Position numbers and translations under genes: made by a program | The notes under the pieces: model-generated | Told to the model about the DNA's origin: nothing | What the model saw: only the letters and a program-made list of their open reading frames with translations | Databases searched by the model: none | Shown here: piece after piece, positions 39,810-49,020 of the stretch | Numbering within the stretch: position 1 is the first letter of the stretch | Layout of the letters: every line of letters starts with the position of its first letter | From: Jiella mangrovi | Lineage (GTDB): Bacteria > Pseudomonadota > Alphaproteobacteria > Rhizobiales > Rhizobiaceae | Assembly: GCF_017815135.1 (NCBI RefSeq) | Contig: NZ_JAGJCF010000006.1 | Span: forward strand, 62,001-126,000 | Direction: 5' to 3' | DNA: 64,000 bases

Positions 39810-39866
39810 CGTCACCGGATCGAAGATGGAAAGGCCGTGCGGCCCATGAATCGGGACGGGGCGGCC

Positions 39867-39894
39867 GGGGCCGGCGAAATCCGCCGCCGGCCCC
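39867..39894 (-). promoter_or_regulatory. Intercistronic stem-loop between substrate-binding protein and permease genes
   Basis: A perfect 10-bp stem GGGGCCGGCG/CGCCGGCCCC with an 8-base loop lies in the 136-base gap. Such structures protect the upstream receptor mRNA and reduce permease expression in other ABC operons. Function here is inferred. Confidence 0.55.
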
Positions 39895-39945
39895 TCGAGA
39901 CGGCCGCGTCGCCCCCGCGCGGCCGGGTCTTGCACAAGAGCGGCA

Positions 39946-41202
39946 TTACTGCCCCATCTGCTTCTTCTTGGCGGCAGTCAGATAGTCGGCCCAGGTCTTG
40001 CCGAGCTCTTCCGGCGAAATCTCGCCGAGCAGTGCCTGCTGGCTGGTCTTGATGACGAGTGAGTCCTTGAAGAAAGCGAATTCTTCGAGATCCGTCGGCA
40101 TCATCGTCGGGTAGACGTCCTTGTCGTTCAGCTCTTCGAACCAGCCCTTGAACTTGTCCTGGGCGTAGAACGGATCCTTCTCGGCGGATTTCAGCACCGG
40201 CAGTGCGCCGGTGCGCTTGTTCCAGGCGATGTTGCCCTCGGGGCCCTCCAGCGCCGCGATCAGCTTCCAGGCAAGGTCCTTGTTCTCGCTGTTGGCGAAC
40301 ATCGACCATCCGGCATAGCCGATCGTGGGAAACGCCTTGCCGGACGGGCCTTTCGGCATCGGCGCGACGCCATATTCGTCGCTCTTCATCCGCTGATCGA
40401 TGGCGATGAGGGCATCTGGGTCCTGATCGAGCATCGCGCAGGTGCCGGAGTAGAAGCCGGCAACGATCTCGTTGAAGCCCCAGTTGACGGAATCCTTCGG
40501 GGCGAGGCCATCCTTGTAGAGATCGACCAGGAAGGCGAGCCCCTTCACCCAGCCGGGATCGGCGAAGGTCGAGGTGCCGTCGTCGGTGAAGAACTTGTTG
40601 TCGCCGGCCATCGTGGCGCCGAACATGACCCAGCCATTGAGGCCGCCCGGACCGCCGCGCAGGCAATAGCCGGACTTGCCGGGAAGCTTCGCGACCTTGG
40701 CCGCGATGTCGTGGAACTCGTCGAGCGTCTTCGGCGGCGCCTCGACGCCGGCCTCCTTGAAGAGCGTCTTGTTGTAGAACAGCGCCCGCAGATAGAAGCC
40801 GTAGGGAAGCGTATAGGCCGTGTCGTCGACGGCTCGGCCGAACTGCAGCGCCCGCTCGTTGAGGTCTGAGCTGTATTGCCAGTCCTTCAGATACGGTTCG
40901 AGATTCTCCAGCGCGCCGTTCTTGCCGTAGAGCGCCAGCCAGGTGTCGGGCATCTCGACGACGTCCGGCGTCTCGCCAGCCGAGACCATCGTCGCGAATT
41001 TCTCGAACGCCTCGCCCCAGGGCAGCGACGTGATCTCGACGGTCGTGCCGGGATTGGCCTTCTCGAACTTGCCGACGATCTGCTTCAGCGTCTCGGTGCG
41101 CTCGGGGCTGGTGATCACTTCGGTGAGCTTCAGCACCGTGTCTGCATGGGCCGGCATCGCCAGACCGGCGAGCATGGTTGCGGCCAAAAGAAGTTTCTTC
41201 AT
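39946..41202 (-). CDS. Extracellular solute-binding protein (carbohydrate-type ABC importer, family 1)
   Basis: This is a 418-aa periplasmic receptor with a Sec signal (MKKLLLAATMLAGLAMPAHA, cleavage after AHA). The fold pattern (KFEKANPGTTVEITSLPWGEAFEKF, PDVVEMPDTW, LPYGFYLRALFYNK) fits the CUT1 receptor family for sugars, polyols or glycerophosphodiesters. It lies 37 bases behind a PLP C-S lyase-type gene, an unusual partner for a sugar importer. Confidence 0.9.
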   Translation of the reverse strand: MKKLLLAATMLAGLAMPAHADTVLKLTEVITSPERTETLKQIVGKFEKANPGTTVEITSLPWGEAFEKFATMVSAGETPDVVEMPDTWLALYGKNGALENLEPYLKDWQYSSDLNERALQFGRAVDDTAYTLPYGFYLRALFYNKTLFKEAGVEAPPKTLDEFHDIAAKVAKLPGKSGYCLRGGPGGLNGWVMFGATMAGDNKFFTDDGTSTFADPGWVKGLAFLVDLYKDGLAPKDSVNWGFNEIVAGFYSGTCAMLDQDPDALIAIDQRMKSDEYGVAPMPKGPSGKAFPTIGYAGWSMFANSENKDLAWKLIAALEGPEGNIAWNKRTGALPVLKSAEKDPFYAQDKFKGWFEELNDKDVYPTMMPTDLEEFAFFKDSLVIKTSQQALLGEISPEELGKTWADYLTAAKKKQMGQ

Positions 41203-41239
41203 CGTATGCCACCTCTACCGTTTTCGATTGTCTGCTTCG

Positions 41240-42418
41240 TCATCGCGCGCGTCCTCCGATGCCGGCATCGATCGCCGCTTCGAGATCCCGCCAAAGCACG
41301 TCTGCCCCCTCCAGGCCGACATGCAGCCGCACCGAATTTTCATGGATGCCGAAGGCCATCGCCGAATTGGGCTCTGCCGCCTGCGCCCGCACCACCTTGC
41401 CGGGAACGACGAGGCTCTCGTGGCCGCCCCAGCTGACGCCGAGGCTGAAGAGCTGCAGGGCATCGGCGAAGACGGCGACATCGACCCCTTCGGCGAAGAC
41501 GAAGGAAAACAGCCCCGACGTGCCGGTGAGCCCCGGTGGCAGCGCATTGCCGAGGCCGGGATGCTGCACGGACGAAACCGCCGGGTGATCGGCGAGACGC
41601 CGCGCGATTTCGAGCGCCGCCGCTTCGTGCGCCTTCATGCGCAGCGGCAGCGTCCTGAGGCCCCGGATCAGGAGCCAGGCGTCGAAGGGCGACAGCTTGC
41701 CGCCGAGATAGGGCAGGGTCGTCGAGCGGATGCGCGCGATCAGCGCGGCCGAGCCGGCGACGACGCCGGCAACGACGTCGCTGTGTCCGCCGAGATATTT
41801 CGACGCCGAATGAAGGACGAGGTCGCAACCGAGCGCGAGCGGCTGCTGAAACACCGGCGAGGCCCAGGAATTGTCGATCACCGTCATCACGCCGTGCTTG
41901 CGGGCAAGCCTTGCCAGCGCTGCGACGTCGTGGGTCTCCATCACCCAGCTCGTCGGGCTTTCCATGTAGAAGAGCTTCGCCCCCGGCAGCTCCTTCCCGA
42001 CTGCGTCGAGATCGCGGCCGTCGACATAGGTGACGGTGATCTTCAGCCGCTTCAGGATCGTCTCGAACAGACGATAGGCATCCGGATAGACGTGGCGGAC
42101 GCAGACGATGCGATCGCCAGGCTCGACGAAGGACAGGACCGTCGAGGAGATCGCCGCCATGCCGCTGGCAAAGCCCAGAGCGTCCTCGGCCCCCTCGAGC
42201 GCGGCCAGCTTTTCCTCGAAGATCCGCACGGTCGGGTTCAGACCGCGCGAATAGGTCGGGCGAACCCTTTCGCCGCGATAGGTCGCGAGCATGTCGGCAT
42301 AGGAGGAAAAGGTGAAAAGCGAGGTCTGGACGATCGGTGGAACGACGGCCTCATAGGGGTTCGGCTCGTCATGGGCGACGATCTTCGAGGCTTCGTGAAA
42401 GGCGTCGTCCCCGGTCAT
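41240..42418 (-). CDS. Cys/Met-metabolism PLP-dependent enzyme (cystathionine gamma-synthase/lyase family)
   Basis: This is a fold-type I PLP enzyme of 392 aa. It has YSRGLNPT (56-63), the FASGMAAIS loop, DNSWASP (182-188) and the PLP lysine K207 in SASKYLGGHSD. The family handles cystathionine, homocysteine and related C-S substrates. It is encoded between a FadR-type regulator (4-base overlap) and a carbohydrate-type ABC importer, so it likely acts on what that importer brings in. Confidence 0.9.
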   Translation of the reverse strand: MTGDDAFHEASKIVAHDEPNPYEAVVPPIVQTSLFTFSSYADMLATYRGERVRPTYSRGLNPTVRIFEEKLAALEGAEDALGFASGMAAISSTVLSFVEPGDRIVCVRHVYPDAYRLFETILKRLKITVTYVDGRDLDAVGKELPGAKLFYMESPTSWVMETHDVAALARLARKHGVMTVIDNSWASPVFQQPLALGCDLVLHSASKYLGGHSDVVAGVVAGSAALIARIRSTTLPYLGGKLSPFDAWLLIRGLRTLPLRMKAHEAAALEIARRLADHPAVSSVQHPGLGNALPPGLTGTSGLFSFVFAEGVDVAVFADALQLFSLGVSWGGHESLVVPGKVVRAQAAEPNSAMAFGIHENSVRLHVGLEGADVLWRDLEAAIDAGIGGRAR

Positions 42419-43119
42419 CGCGACATGTCCTCGATATCTTCCGCAACGATGTCGAGGATTGCGAAGGTCTTGGCGCGGGCGGTCTCGGCATCGCCGCTCG
42501 CGATCGCCTCGAAAAGCTCACGGTGGAAGGGGAAGGAGCGCCGGGCGAAGTCCGGCCGGTCGAAGGGCTTTTCGAAGAAATGTTCGAAGGCCTCGCGAAT
42601 CTGCTCCAGAAGCTGGCGGAAGAGCGGATTGCCGCTGGCGTCGTAGATCGTCAGGTGGAAGGCGAGATCTTCGCGCCCCGCCGTTCCCTTGTCGAGATGG
42701 ACGCGCTCCATCTCTTCGAGCGCCGCCCGCATCCTGTCGATGTCCTCAGCGGATGCGCGTGTCGCCGCCAGTGCGCTCGCCTCCGCCTCCAATCCGCGCC
42801 GAACCTCGAGCGTCTGCTGCAGGGCGTCACGCAGCTGCCCGGTGTCGACATGGAGAGGCAGATGCACGGTCGAACCGCTGACGCGGCTTTTCAGAAAGGT
42901 GCCGAGCCCCTTGCGCGTCTCGACCACGCCGAGCGCCTGAAGCTGGCGGATCGCCTCGCGGACCGTCGAGCGGCCGACGCCAAGCGCCGCCATGATCTCG
43001 TGCTCGGAGGGAAGCTTGTCACCGACGGAAAGACCGGTATTGGCGACGAATTCCCCCAATGCCTTGACGGCATCGTCGGTGCGATAGGATCGCGGAAGTG
43101 CGGCAAAACCGATGGACAC
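42415..43119 (-). CDS. FadR-subfamily GntR transcriptional regulator
   Basis: This is a 234-aa regulator with an N-terminal winged HTH (about 15-80, including LPSEHEIMAALGVGRSTVREAIRQLQALG) and a helical FCD effector domain (about 90-220). It is the first gene of the block regulator/PLP enzyme/ABC importer on the minus strand. A perfect palindrome 22 bases before its start suggests autoregulation of the operon. Confidence 0.92.
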   Translation of the reverse strand: MSIGFAALPRSYRTDDAVKALGEFVANTGLSVGDKLPSEHEIMAALGVGRSTVREAIRQLQALGVVETRKGLGTFLKSRVSGSTVHLPLHVDTGQLRDALQQTLEVRRGLEAEASALAATRASAEDIDRMRAALEEMERVHLDKGTAGREDLAFHLTIYDASGNPLFRQLLEQIREAFEHFFEKPFDRPDFARRSFPFHRELFEAIASGDAETARAKTFAILDIVAEDIEDMSR

Positions 43120-43140
43120 ATCGAGCCTCTACGGACAACT

Positions 43141-43156
43141 TGTCTGACATCAGACA
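43141..43156. promoter_or_regulatory. Palindromic operator of the FadR-type regulator
   Basis: TGTCTGA-CA-TCAGACA is a perfect palindrome with 7-bp arms, 22 bases upstream of the regulator's ATG. It fits the general GT-N(n)-AC form of FadR-subfamily GntR operators. Confidence 0.65.
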
Positions 43157-43405
43157 TCTGCGAAGGGCTGATGTCAATCGCTGTTGCCCGCGGGCGGTCT
43201 CTAAGCTTCTCAGGGGTCGCAAAATCCGCCCTTGCCGGGCCCTCGATCGGCGTCGATCAGTCGTCGGCCATCGTCGCCGCGTCGTTGCTGATGAATTTGC
43301 TTCGCACCGCCGACCATGCGTTCACGACGGCGCGGCGTCCCGATCGCCGTCTGGAGCGGGGTGAGATGAGCTTCGCTCGCCCTCCCGCACTACCCTCTTG
43401 TCGGG

Positions 43406-43450
43406 GCATGATCTTTTGCGAAAACGGGGTCCGACTTTTCGGGATCATGC
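43406..43450. repeat. GCATGATC...GATCATGC interspersed repeat
   Basis: GCATGATC at 43406 and GATCATGC at 43443 flank a middle that is itself partly inverted (GAAAAcggggtccgacTTTTC). The following TTCACAGCATTGGCCCGAAAAC belongs to the same type of rhizobial intergenic repeat as I remember it. Confidence 0.6.
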
Positions 43451-43679
43451 TTCACAGCATTGGCCCGAAAACGGATTCCAGCGAGCTGTTGCGCTCCGGC
43501 GCGACGAAGAGGAAGGCGAAGGCGAGAGGGCTGCGGACATGGTCATGCCAGCGGCCCGGGACAATGACCGCCGCTCGCCTTGTCGACTGACCTGTGGAAG
43601 ACGCCTGACGAACCATGATCTCGGCCCGCCGAGAGCGGTGATCCCGCACCACCGGCCGGGACACGATCTCCCCAGGGGT

Positions 43680-44456
43680 TCAGCGCACGTAGCCTTCGCT
43701 CGCGGTGAGCAGCGTGCGGGTATAGTCGGAGGAAACCGCATGATCGGCCAGAGCCGAGCGCTCCAGCGCCTCCACCGCTTCGCCGCCGCGCATCACGAGG
43801 AGGCGCTCGCACATGTGGTCGATCACCGCCAGATCGTGGCTGACCATGACGAAGGTCAGATTGCGCTCTTCACGAAGCCGGGTCAGGAGGTTCAGAACCT
43901 CCGCCTGGATCGATGCGTCGAGGGCTGATGTGGGCTCGTCGAGGAGCAGGATCTCCGGCTCGACGATCAGCGCCCTTGCGATCGCGACGCGCTGGCGCTG
44001 GCCGCCGGAGAGCTGATGCGGCAGGCGGAAGCGGAAGCGCGCATCGAGGCCGACATCCTTCAGCGCCTGGACGATCCGGTCCTCGCGATCGGAGAAGCGG
44101 TGGATCGCCAGCGGCTCGGACAGGACGCGATCGATCGTGTGCCTTGGATGCAGCGATCCGTAGGGGTCCTGGAACACCATCTGGACCCGCCGGGCGAACG
44201 CCTTGTCGCGCGGCTCGGCCATCGCCGCGCCGTCGATCCTGATTTCGCCGCCGGAAACCGGCGCGAGGCCACAGATCGCCCTCAGGACCGTCGACTTGCC
44301 GGAGCCGGATTCGCCGACGAGGCCGAAGGATTCCAGCGGCTTCACCGAAAAGCTGACGCCCTTCACCGCGCGGACGGGGCGCCGCCCCTGGGTGAAGGTC
44401 ACCGACAGATCGGACACGGCGATCTTGGCGTTCCCTGCCGACTGTGGTCCGCTCAT
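43680..44456 (-). CDS. ABC transporter ATP-binding protein (DppF/OppF type)
   Basis: This is a 258-aa ATPase with Walker A GESGSGKST, signature [14 protein letters not shown] and Walker [13 protein letters not shown]. It is the last gene of the five-gene peptide/opine importer; ATG 44456 overlaps the stop of the DppD-type gene. It is short for the family, which normally adds a C-terminal oligopeptide extension, but is otherwise complete. Confidence 0.9.
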   Translation of the reverse strand: MSGPQSAGNAKIAVSDLSVTFTQGRRPVRAVKGVSFSVKPLESFGLVGESGSGKSTVLRAICGLAPVSGGEIRIDGAAMAEPRDKAFARRVQMVFQDPYGSLHPRHTIDRVLSEPLAIHRFSDREDRIVQALKDVGLDARFRFRLPHQLSGGQRQRVAIARALIVEPEILLLDEPTSALDASIQAEVLNLLTRLREERNLTFVMVSHDLAVIDHMCERLLVMRGGEAVEALERSALADHAVSSDYTRTLLTASEGYVR

Positions 44457-45289
44457 GCCCAGGCCTCGTCGCGCTTGAGGACCTTCAACGGTTCGTGCGA
44501 GCCGCCGATCGCCGGCAGGCATTCCAGGAGGCCGCGCGTATAGGGATGCTCGGCGTCCTGCAGGCGCGAGGCGTCGATCTCCTCGACGATCTTGCCGAGA
44601 TACATGACGAGGACGCGGTCGCAGAAGGTCGAGACGAGGCGCAGGTCATGGCTGATGAAGATGAGGCCCATGCCGCGGTCCTTCACCAGCCCGTCGAGAA
44701 TGCGCAGCACTTCCAGCTGCACCGTGACGTCGAGCGCCGAGGTCGGCTCGTCGGCAATCAAGAGGTCCGGGCTTGGGATCAGCATCATCGCGATCATCAC
44801 ACGCTGGCCCATGCCGCCGGAAAGCTCATGCGGATAGGCCGAAAGCACCCGTTCGGGATCGCGGATCTGAACGTCCGCCAGCATCTGCAGCGCCCGCTCG
44901 CGGGCCTTGCTCTTGGAGATGCGCTCATGCACCTTCAGCGCCTCGACGAGCTGGCTCCCGATGCGCATGACCGGGTTCAGCGAATATTTCGGATCCTGCA
45001 TGACCATGGCGATCCGGCGCCCGCGCATGGCCCGCATCCGCCGTTCGGACAGCGCCTGAAGGTCGATGCCGGAAAACATCAGCCGATCGGCCGTCGCGAC
45101 GCCCGGCGGGCGAATGAGCCGCAGGATGGAGCGGCCGGTCATCGACTTGCCGGAACCCGATTCACCGACGATGCCGACCCGTTCGCGGCCCACCTGAAAG
45201 GAGACGCCGCGCACCGCCTCGGTGACGCCGCGGCTGGTTTCGAAGCGCACGCGAAGGTTCTCGACTTCGAGAAGCGGCTCGTCGGTCAT
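44453..45289 (-). CDS. ABC transporter ATP-binding protein (DppD/OppD type)
   Basis: This is a 278-aa ATPase with Walker A GESGSGKSM, signature LSGGMGQRVMIAMM and Walker [16 protein letters not shown] 45289 overlaps the preceding permease stop (ATGA). A long in-frame extension to 46174 is only the shadow of the permease gene. Confidence 0.92.
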   Translation of the reverse strand: MTDEPLLEVENLRVRFETSRGVTEAVRGVSFQVGRERVGIVGESGSGKSMTGRSILRLIRPPGVATADRLMFSGIDLQALSERRMRAMRGRRIAMVMQDPKYSLNPVMRIGSQLVEALKVHERISKSKARERALQMLADVQIRDPERVLSAYPHELSGGMGQRVMIAMMLIPSPDLLIADEPTSALDVTVQLEVLRILDGLVKDRGMGLIFISHDLRLVSTFCDRVLVMYLGKIVEEIDASRLQDAEHPYTRGLLECLPAIGGSHEPLKVLKRDEAWA

Positions 45290-46218
45290 TTCTGACCTCC
45301 CCTCGGATCGAGAACGTCCCTCAGCGAATCGCCCAACAGATTGAAGCCGAGGGAGACGATGAGGATGGCCAGCCCCGGCATGGTCGCGACCCACCAGTGG
45401 CTGAGGAGATATTGCCGGCCGGTGGAGATCATTGCGCCCCATTCGGCGAGCGGCGGCTGCGCGCCGAGGCCGAGAAAGCCAAGGCCGGCGGCGGTGAGGA
45501 TGATGCCGGCCATGTCGAGGGTCACGCGGATGATCACCGAGGAGAGGCACATGGGCATGATGTGGCCGGTGATGATGCGGAGCGTGCCGGCGCCCTGAAG
45601 CCGTGCCGCGGCGATATAGTCGGCGCGGCGCACGGTCAGGGTCTCGGCGCGCGCGACGCGGGCATAGGGCGGCCAGGCCGTCAGCGCGATGGCGAAAATG
45701 GCGTTGACGATGCCGGGGCCGAGGGCGGCGACGAAGGCGAGCGCGAGGATCAGCCGCGGAAAGGCGAGAAAGATGTCGGTGATGCGCATGAGGACGCGAT
45801 CGGTCCAGCCGCCGAGCGTCCCCGCGACGGTGCCGACGACGAGGCCGAAGATCGGCGCGGTCAGGGCGACCAGGGCAACCACCTGCAGCGTCACCCGCGA
45901 GCCGTAGACGATGCGGCTCCAGATGTCGCGGCCGAGCTCGTCGGTGCCGAGAAGGTGGCCGTCGACACCGGGTGCCAGAAGGCGTGCGGCGAGGTCCTGT
46001 CGGTTCGGCGGGTCGGTGGCGATCAAAGGGGCGAAGACCGCCATCAGGATCAGGGCGGCGATGATCACGATCCCGATCACCGCGAGCGGATTGCGCAAAA
46101 GATCGCGCCAGGCGAACCAGATGTTGATCGCCCGCGCCTGAAAGCGCGACGCCGGCGTGTCGCTGGTCAGCCATGCCTTGAGGCCGCCAGAGCGTTCGGA
46201 ATGGGTCATGTCGCTCAT
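45286..46218 (-). CDS. ABC transporter permease (DppC type)
   Basis: This is a 310-aa permease with an N-terminal helix (NPLAVIGIVIIAALILMAVF), the conserved HLLGTDELGRDIWSRIVYGSR segment of DppC proteins and five further helices with the EAA loop ADYIAAARLQGAGTLRII. Start and stop overlap its neighbours by 4 bases. Confidence 0.93.
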   Translation of the reverse strand: MSDMTHSERSGGLKAWLTSDTPASRFQARAINIWFAWRDLLRNPLAVIGIVIIAALILMAVFAPLIATDPPNRQDLAARLLAPGVDGHLLGTDELGRDIWSRIVYGSRVTLQVVALVALTAPIFGLVVGTVAGTLGGWTDRVLMRITDIFLAFPRLILALAFVAALGPGIVNAIFAIALTAWPPYARVARAETLTVRRADYIAAARLQGAGTLRIITGHIMPMCLSSVIIRVTLDMAGIILTAAGLGFLGLGAQPPLAEWGAMISTGRQYLLSHWWVATMPGLAILIVSLGFNLLGDSLRDVLDPRGGQK

Positions 46219-47312
46219 CGGGCTCTCGGATCGACGACGGTATAGAGAAGGTCGGACAACAGATTGAGCACGATGAAGGCGACGCCGATCACCACCGTTC
46301 CGCCGAGGACGGCGTTGAGATCGGCGGCGAAGAGCGCCTGGGTGATGTAGAGGCCGAGCCCCGGCCAGGCGAAGACCGTCTCGGTCAGGACCGAGCCTTC
46401 CAGAAGCGCGGCGTAGGAGAGGGCGATCACCGTGATCAGCGGCACCATCGCATTGCCGAGGGCATGCACCCAGATGACGCGGCCCTCCGGCACGCCCTTC
46501 ACCCGCGCGGCGGTGACATATTCCTGACCGAGCTGTTCCAGCATGAAGGACCGCGTCATTCGGGAGATATAGGCGAGCGAGAAATAGCCGAGCACGAAGA
46601 CCGGCAGGGCGATGTGGGTCAGCGCGTTGGCGAAGACGTCCCAGGCGCCCGACAGCGCCGAGTCGATCAGGATCGAGCCGGTATAGGCCGTCACGTCGAG
46701 CTCGTAGGAGAGTTCGTAGGAAACGTCGAGCTGGCCCGGTCCGCCGACCCAGCCGAGCTGGCCGTAAAAGATCAGAAGCGCGATCAGCCCGAGCCAGAAG
46801 ACCGGCATGGAATAGCCGAGAAGGCCGACGACCCTCAGGACATGATCCGGCCATCGGCCCTGATTGACGGCCGAGACGACGCCTGCCGGAACGCCGAGAA
46901 GCACACCGAGGAGGGTGGCGAGCGTCGCCAGTTCCAGCGTTGCCGGAAAGGCATCGCGGACATCGTCGATGACCGGGCGGGAGGTGAGGTTCGAGCGGCC
47001 GAAATCGCCCCTGACGACGTCGGAGAGGTAATTGACGAACTGCACGGGGATCGGCTGGTCGAGCCCCATCTCCTTGCGGGCCGCCTCGTATTGCGCCTGT
47101 GTCGCGCGCGGTCCGACCACGGCGAGAGCCGGGTCGAGCGGCACCAGCCTCGCAATGGCGAAGGTGACGAGCAGAAGGCCGAAGAGCGTCACGAACAGGC
47201 TGAACAGCGTCTTGCCGAAGCGCCCGGCGATGCGCGGCAAAAGGCCGGTTCCGGCGATGGCGGCTTCTTCCTCCGCCGAAGCCGGATCGTGGGCGCCTTG
47301 CGAAACGCTCAT
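46215..47312 (-). CDS. ABC transporter permease (DppB type)
   Basis: This is a 365-aa permease. After a 30-residue hydrophilic N-terminus it has the first helix and the DppB pattern (LGLDQPIPVQFVNYLSDVVRGDFG) and the EAA loop EYVTAARVKGVPEGRVIWVHAL. It is translated from ATG 47312, 79 bases after the receptor gene. Confidence 0.93.
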   Translation of the reverse strand: MSVSQGAHDPASAEEEAAIAGTGLLPRIAGRFGKTLFSLFVTLFGLLLVTFAIARLVPLDPALAVVGPRATQAQYEAARKEMGLDQPIPVQFVNYLSDVVRGDFGRSNLTSRPVIDDVRDAFPATLELATLATLLGVLLGVPAGVVSAVNQGRWPDHVLRVVGLLGYSMPVFWLGLIALLIFYGQLGWVGGPGQLDVSYELSYELDVTAYTGSILIDSALSGAWDVFANALTHIALPVFVLGYFSLAYISRMTRSFMLEQLGQEYVTAARVKGVPEGRVIWVHALGNAMVPLITVIALSYAALLEGSVLTETVFAWPGLGLYITQALFAADLNAVLGGTVVIGVAFIVLNLLSDLLYTVVDPRAR

Positions 47313-47331
47313 GAACTCAGAACTCCAAGGA

Positions 47332-47368
47332 CCTGCGGCATGGCGGGGTGACGCCGCCATGCCGCAGG
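47332..47368 (-). promoter_or_regulatory. Strong intercistronic hairpin after the peptide-binding protein gene
   Basis: CCTGCGGCATGGCGG and its exact complement form a 15-bp perfect stem with a 7-base loop in the gap between the receptor and first permease genes. No T tract follows, so partial termination or 3'-end protection of the receptor message is more likely than full termination. Confidence 0.65.
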
Positions 47369-47391
47369 TTTCATCACGATGGCTGCCGGTG

Positions 47392-49020
47392 TCACTCGGT
47401 CGTCTTCGTCACGGCCTTGTAGAAGGCCGAGGAGACGGCGCCGCCGGTGGAGAAGCCCTCGACATTCTTCTGCATGCCGTCCTGCTCCTGATACTGGAAC
47501 ATCAGGACGAAGGGCGACTTTTCATTGCCGATCCGCTGCATCTCCTCATACATCTTGGCGCGCTTGTCGGTGTCCTTTTCGACCACCGCGTCTTCGGCCA
47601 TCTTGGTCGTCGCCTCGGCGGCATAGGCGTTGCGCCAGGACAGATTGCCGGTCAGCTGGGCCGCGTCGGAATTGTCCGGGTTTTCGGCAAAGACCGAGGC
47701 ATTGGTGTTCGGATCCGGATAGTCCGGCCCCCAGACTTCGAGGGTCAGCTCGGCCTTCCGGGCGCGATAGATGGACAGAACCTCCGAGCCGGTCGCCGGC
47801 TTGATGTTCACCTTGATGCCGGCCTGCCCCAAAGTGTTCTGCACAGACTGGGCGACGGCGAGGCGGTCTTGGGCGTTGCGTACCAGAAGCTCCACCTCGA
47901 AGCCGTCGGGATAGCCGGCATCGGCCAGCATCTTCTTGGCCTTCTCGACATCGAGCTTGAATGGCTTGTCGTCGATCGCGCCGAGGAAGCCGATCGGCAG
48001 GAACTGCTGATTGACGACGACCTGGCCCTTGAGGAAGGAGTTGGCGATCCCGTCATAGTCGATGAGATATTTGATCGCCTGCATCACGCCGGGCGTCGCC
48101 AGTTCCTTCATCTTCTGATTGCCGGAGATGTAATAGATGCGGCCTCGCGGGGAGTCCTCGACCTTGAGCTTGTCGTTGTTCTCGACGGCCTGTATGTCCT
48201 CCGGCGTCAGATTGCGGGCGATGTCGATGTCGCCGCGCTCGAGCAGGAGCCGCTGGGTGGCGGGCTCCGGCACGTGGCGCACGAAGACGCGCTTCATCGC
48301 GGGCACGGTCGGATAGTTCTCGTTCGCCTCCATGATCACCGACTCGTTCGGCTTCCATGCGCGCAGCGTGTAGGGGCCGGCACCGGCTGAATGGGTCTTC
48401 AGCCACTCATTGCCCATGTCGTCGCCCGAGGCGTTCTCCATGGCGAGCTTCTCGTCGACGATGGACGCAACGTCCGCCGTGAGCGCGTTGTAGAGGAAGG
48501 ACGGCGCATAGGGGCGATCGACGGTGATCGAGACGGTCTCGTCGTCGACCTTCTTGACGGTGTCCTCGACATTGTCCTTCGTCAGGCCGAACTGCGTCAG
48601 GATGAAGGACGGGGTCTTGTCGAGCTTGACCACGCGCTGGAGCGACCAGACCACGTCCTCGGCGCGCACGGGATTGCCCGATGCGAACTTGCGGCTGGTA
48701 TCGATCTTGAAGGTAAAGGTCTTGCCGTCCTCGGAGACGTCCCAGCTCTTGGCGAGCCCCGGGCCCATCTTCAGCGTCTTCGGGTCGAGCTCGATCAGCT
48801 TGTCATAGAGATTGTTGATGACGTCGCCGCCGGAAAACTCGAAGCTTTCGGCCGGATCGAGCACCTTCAGATCGTCGATCGTGTTGGCGATCACCAGCGT
48901 GTCCGCCGGCGTTTCGGCCAGGGCTGCGGGAGCGGTGAACACGCTCGCGGCGAAAAGCAACGCCACGCTCGCGCCGAGGCGAGTACCACGGGAGGACCAG
49001 AGCGGCGGGAGGAAACCCAT
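47392..49020 (-). CDS. ABC transporter substrate-binding protein (peptide/opine, family 5)
   Basis: This is a 542-aa periplasmic receptor. The signal sequence ends ...FTAPAALAE. The mature part has the SBP_bac_5 pattern (DPAESFEFSGGDVINNLYDKLIELDP, then GPGLAKSWDVSEDGKTFTFKI). ATG 49020 is preferred because AAAGGA stands five bases upstream; ATG 49026 is also possible. It is the first gene of the operon and would bind oligopeptides, opines or similar solutes. Confidence 0.92.
   Translation of the reverse strand: MGFLPPLWSSRGTRLGASVALLFAASVFTAPAALAETPADTLVIANTIDDLKVLDPAESFEFSGGDVINNLYDKLIELDPKTLKMGPGLAKSWDVSEDGKTFTFKIDTSRKFASGNPVRAEDVVWSLQRVVKLDKTPSFILTQFGLTKDNVEDTVKKVDDETVSITVDRPYAPSFLYNALTADVASIVDEKLAMENASGDDMGNEWLKTHSAGAGPYTLRAWKPNESVIMEANENYPTVPAMKRVFVRHVPEPATQRLLLERGDIDIARNLTPEDIQAVENNDKLKVEDSPRGRIYYISGNQKMKELATPGVMQAIKYLIDYDGIANSFLKGQVVVNQQFLPIGFLGAIDDKPFKLDVEKAKKMLADAGYPDGFEVELLVRNAQDRLAVAQSVQNTLGQAGIKVNIKPATGSEVLSIYRARKAELTLEVWGPDYPDPNTNASVFAENPDNSDAAQLTGNLSWRNAYAAEATTKMAEDAVVEKDTDKRAKMYEEMQRIGNEKSPFVLMFQYQEQDGMQKNVEGFSTGGAVSSAFYKAVTKTTE

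Larger units (their letters stand above)
43120..43679. other. Non-coding region between GntR and peptide-importer ATPase genes
   Basis: This 560-base stretch has no supported gene. It carries the palindromic operator at 43141-43156 and an interspersed palindromic repeat at 43406-43450 continuing to about 43480. Confidence 0.5.
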
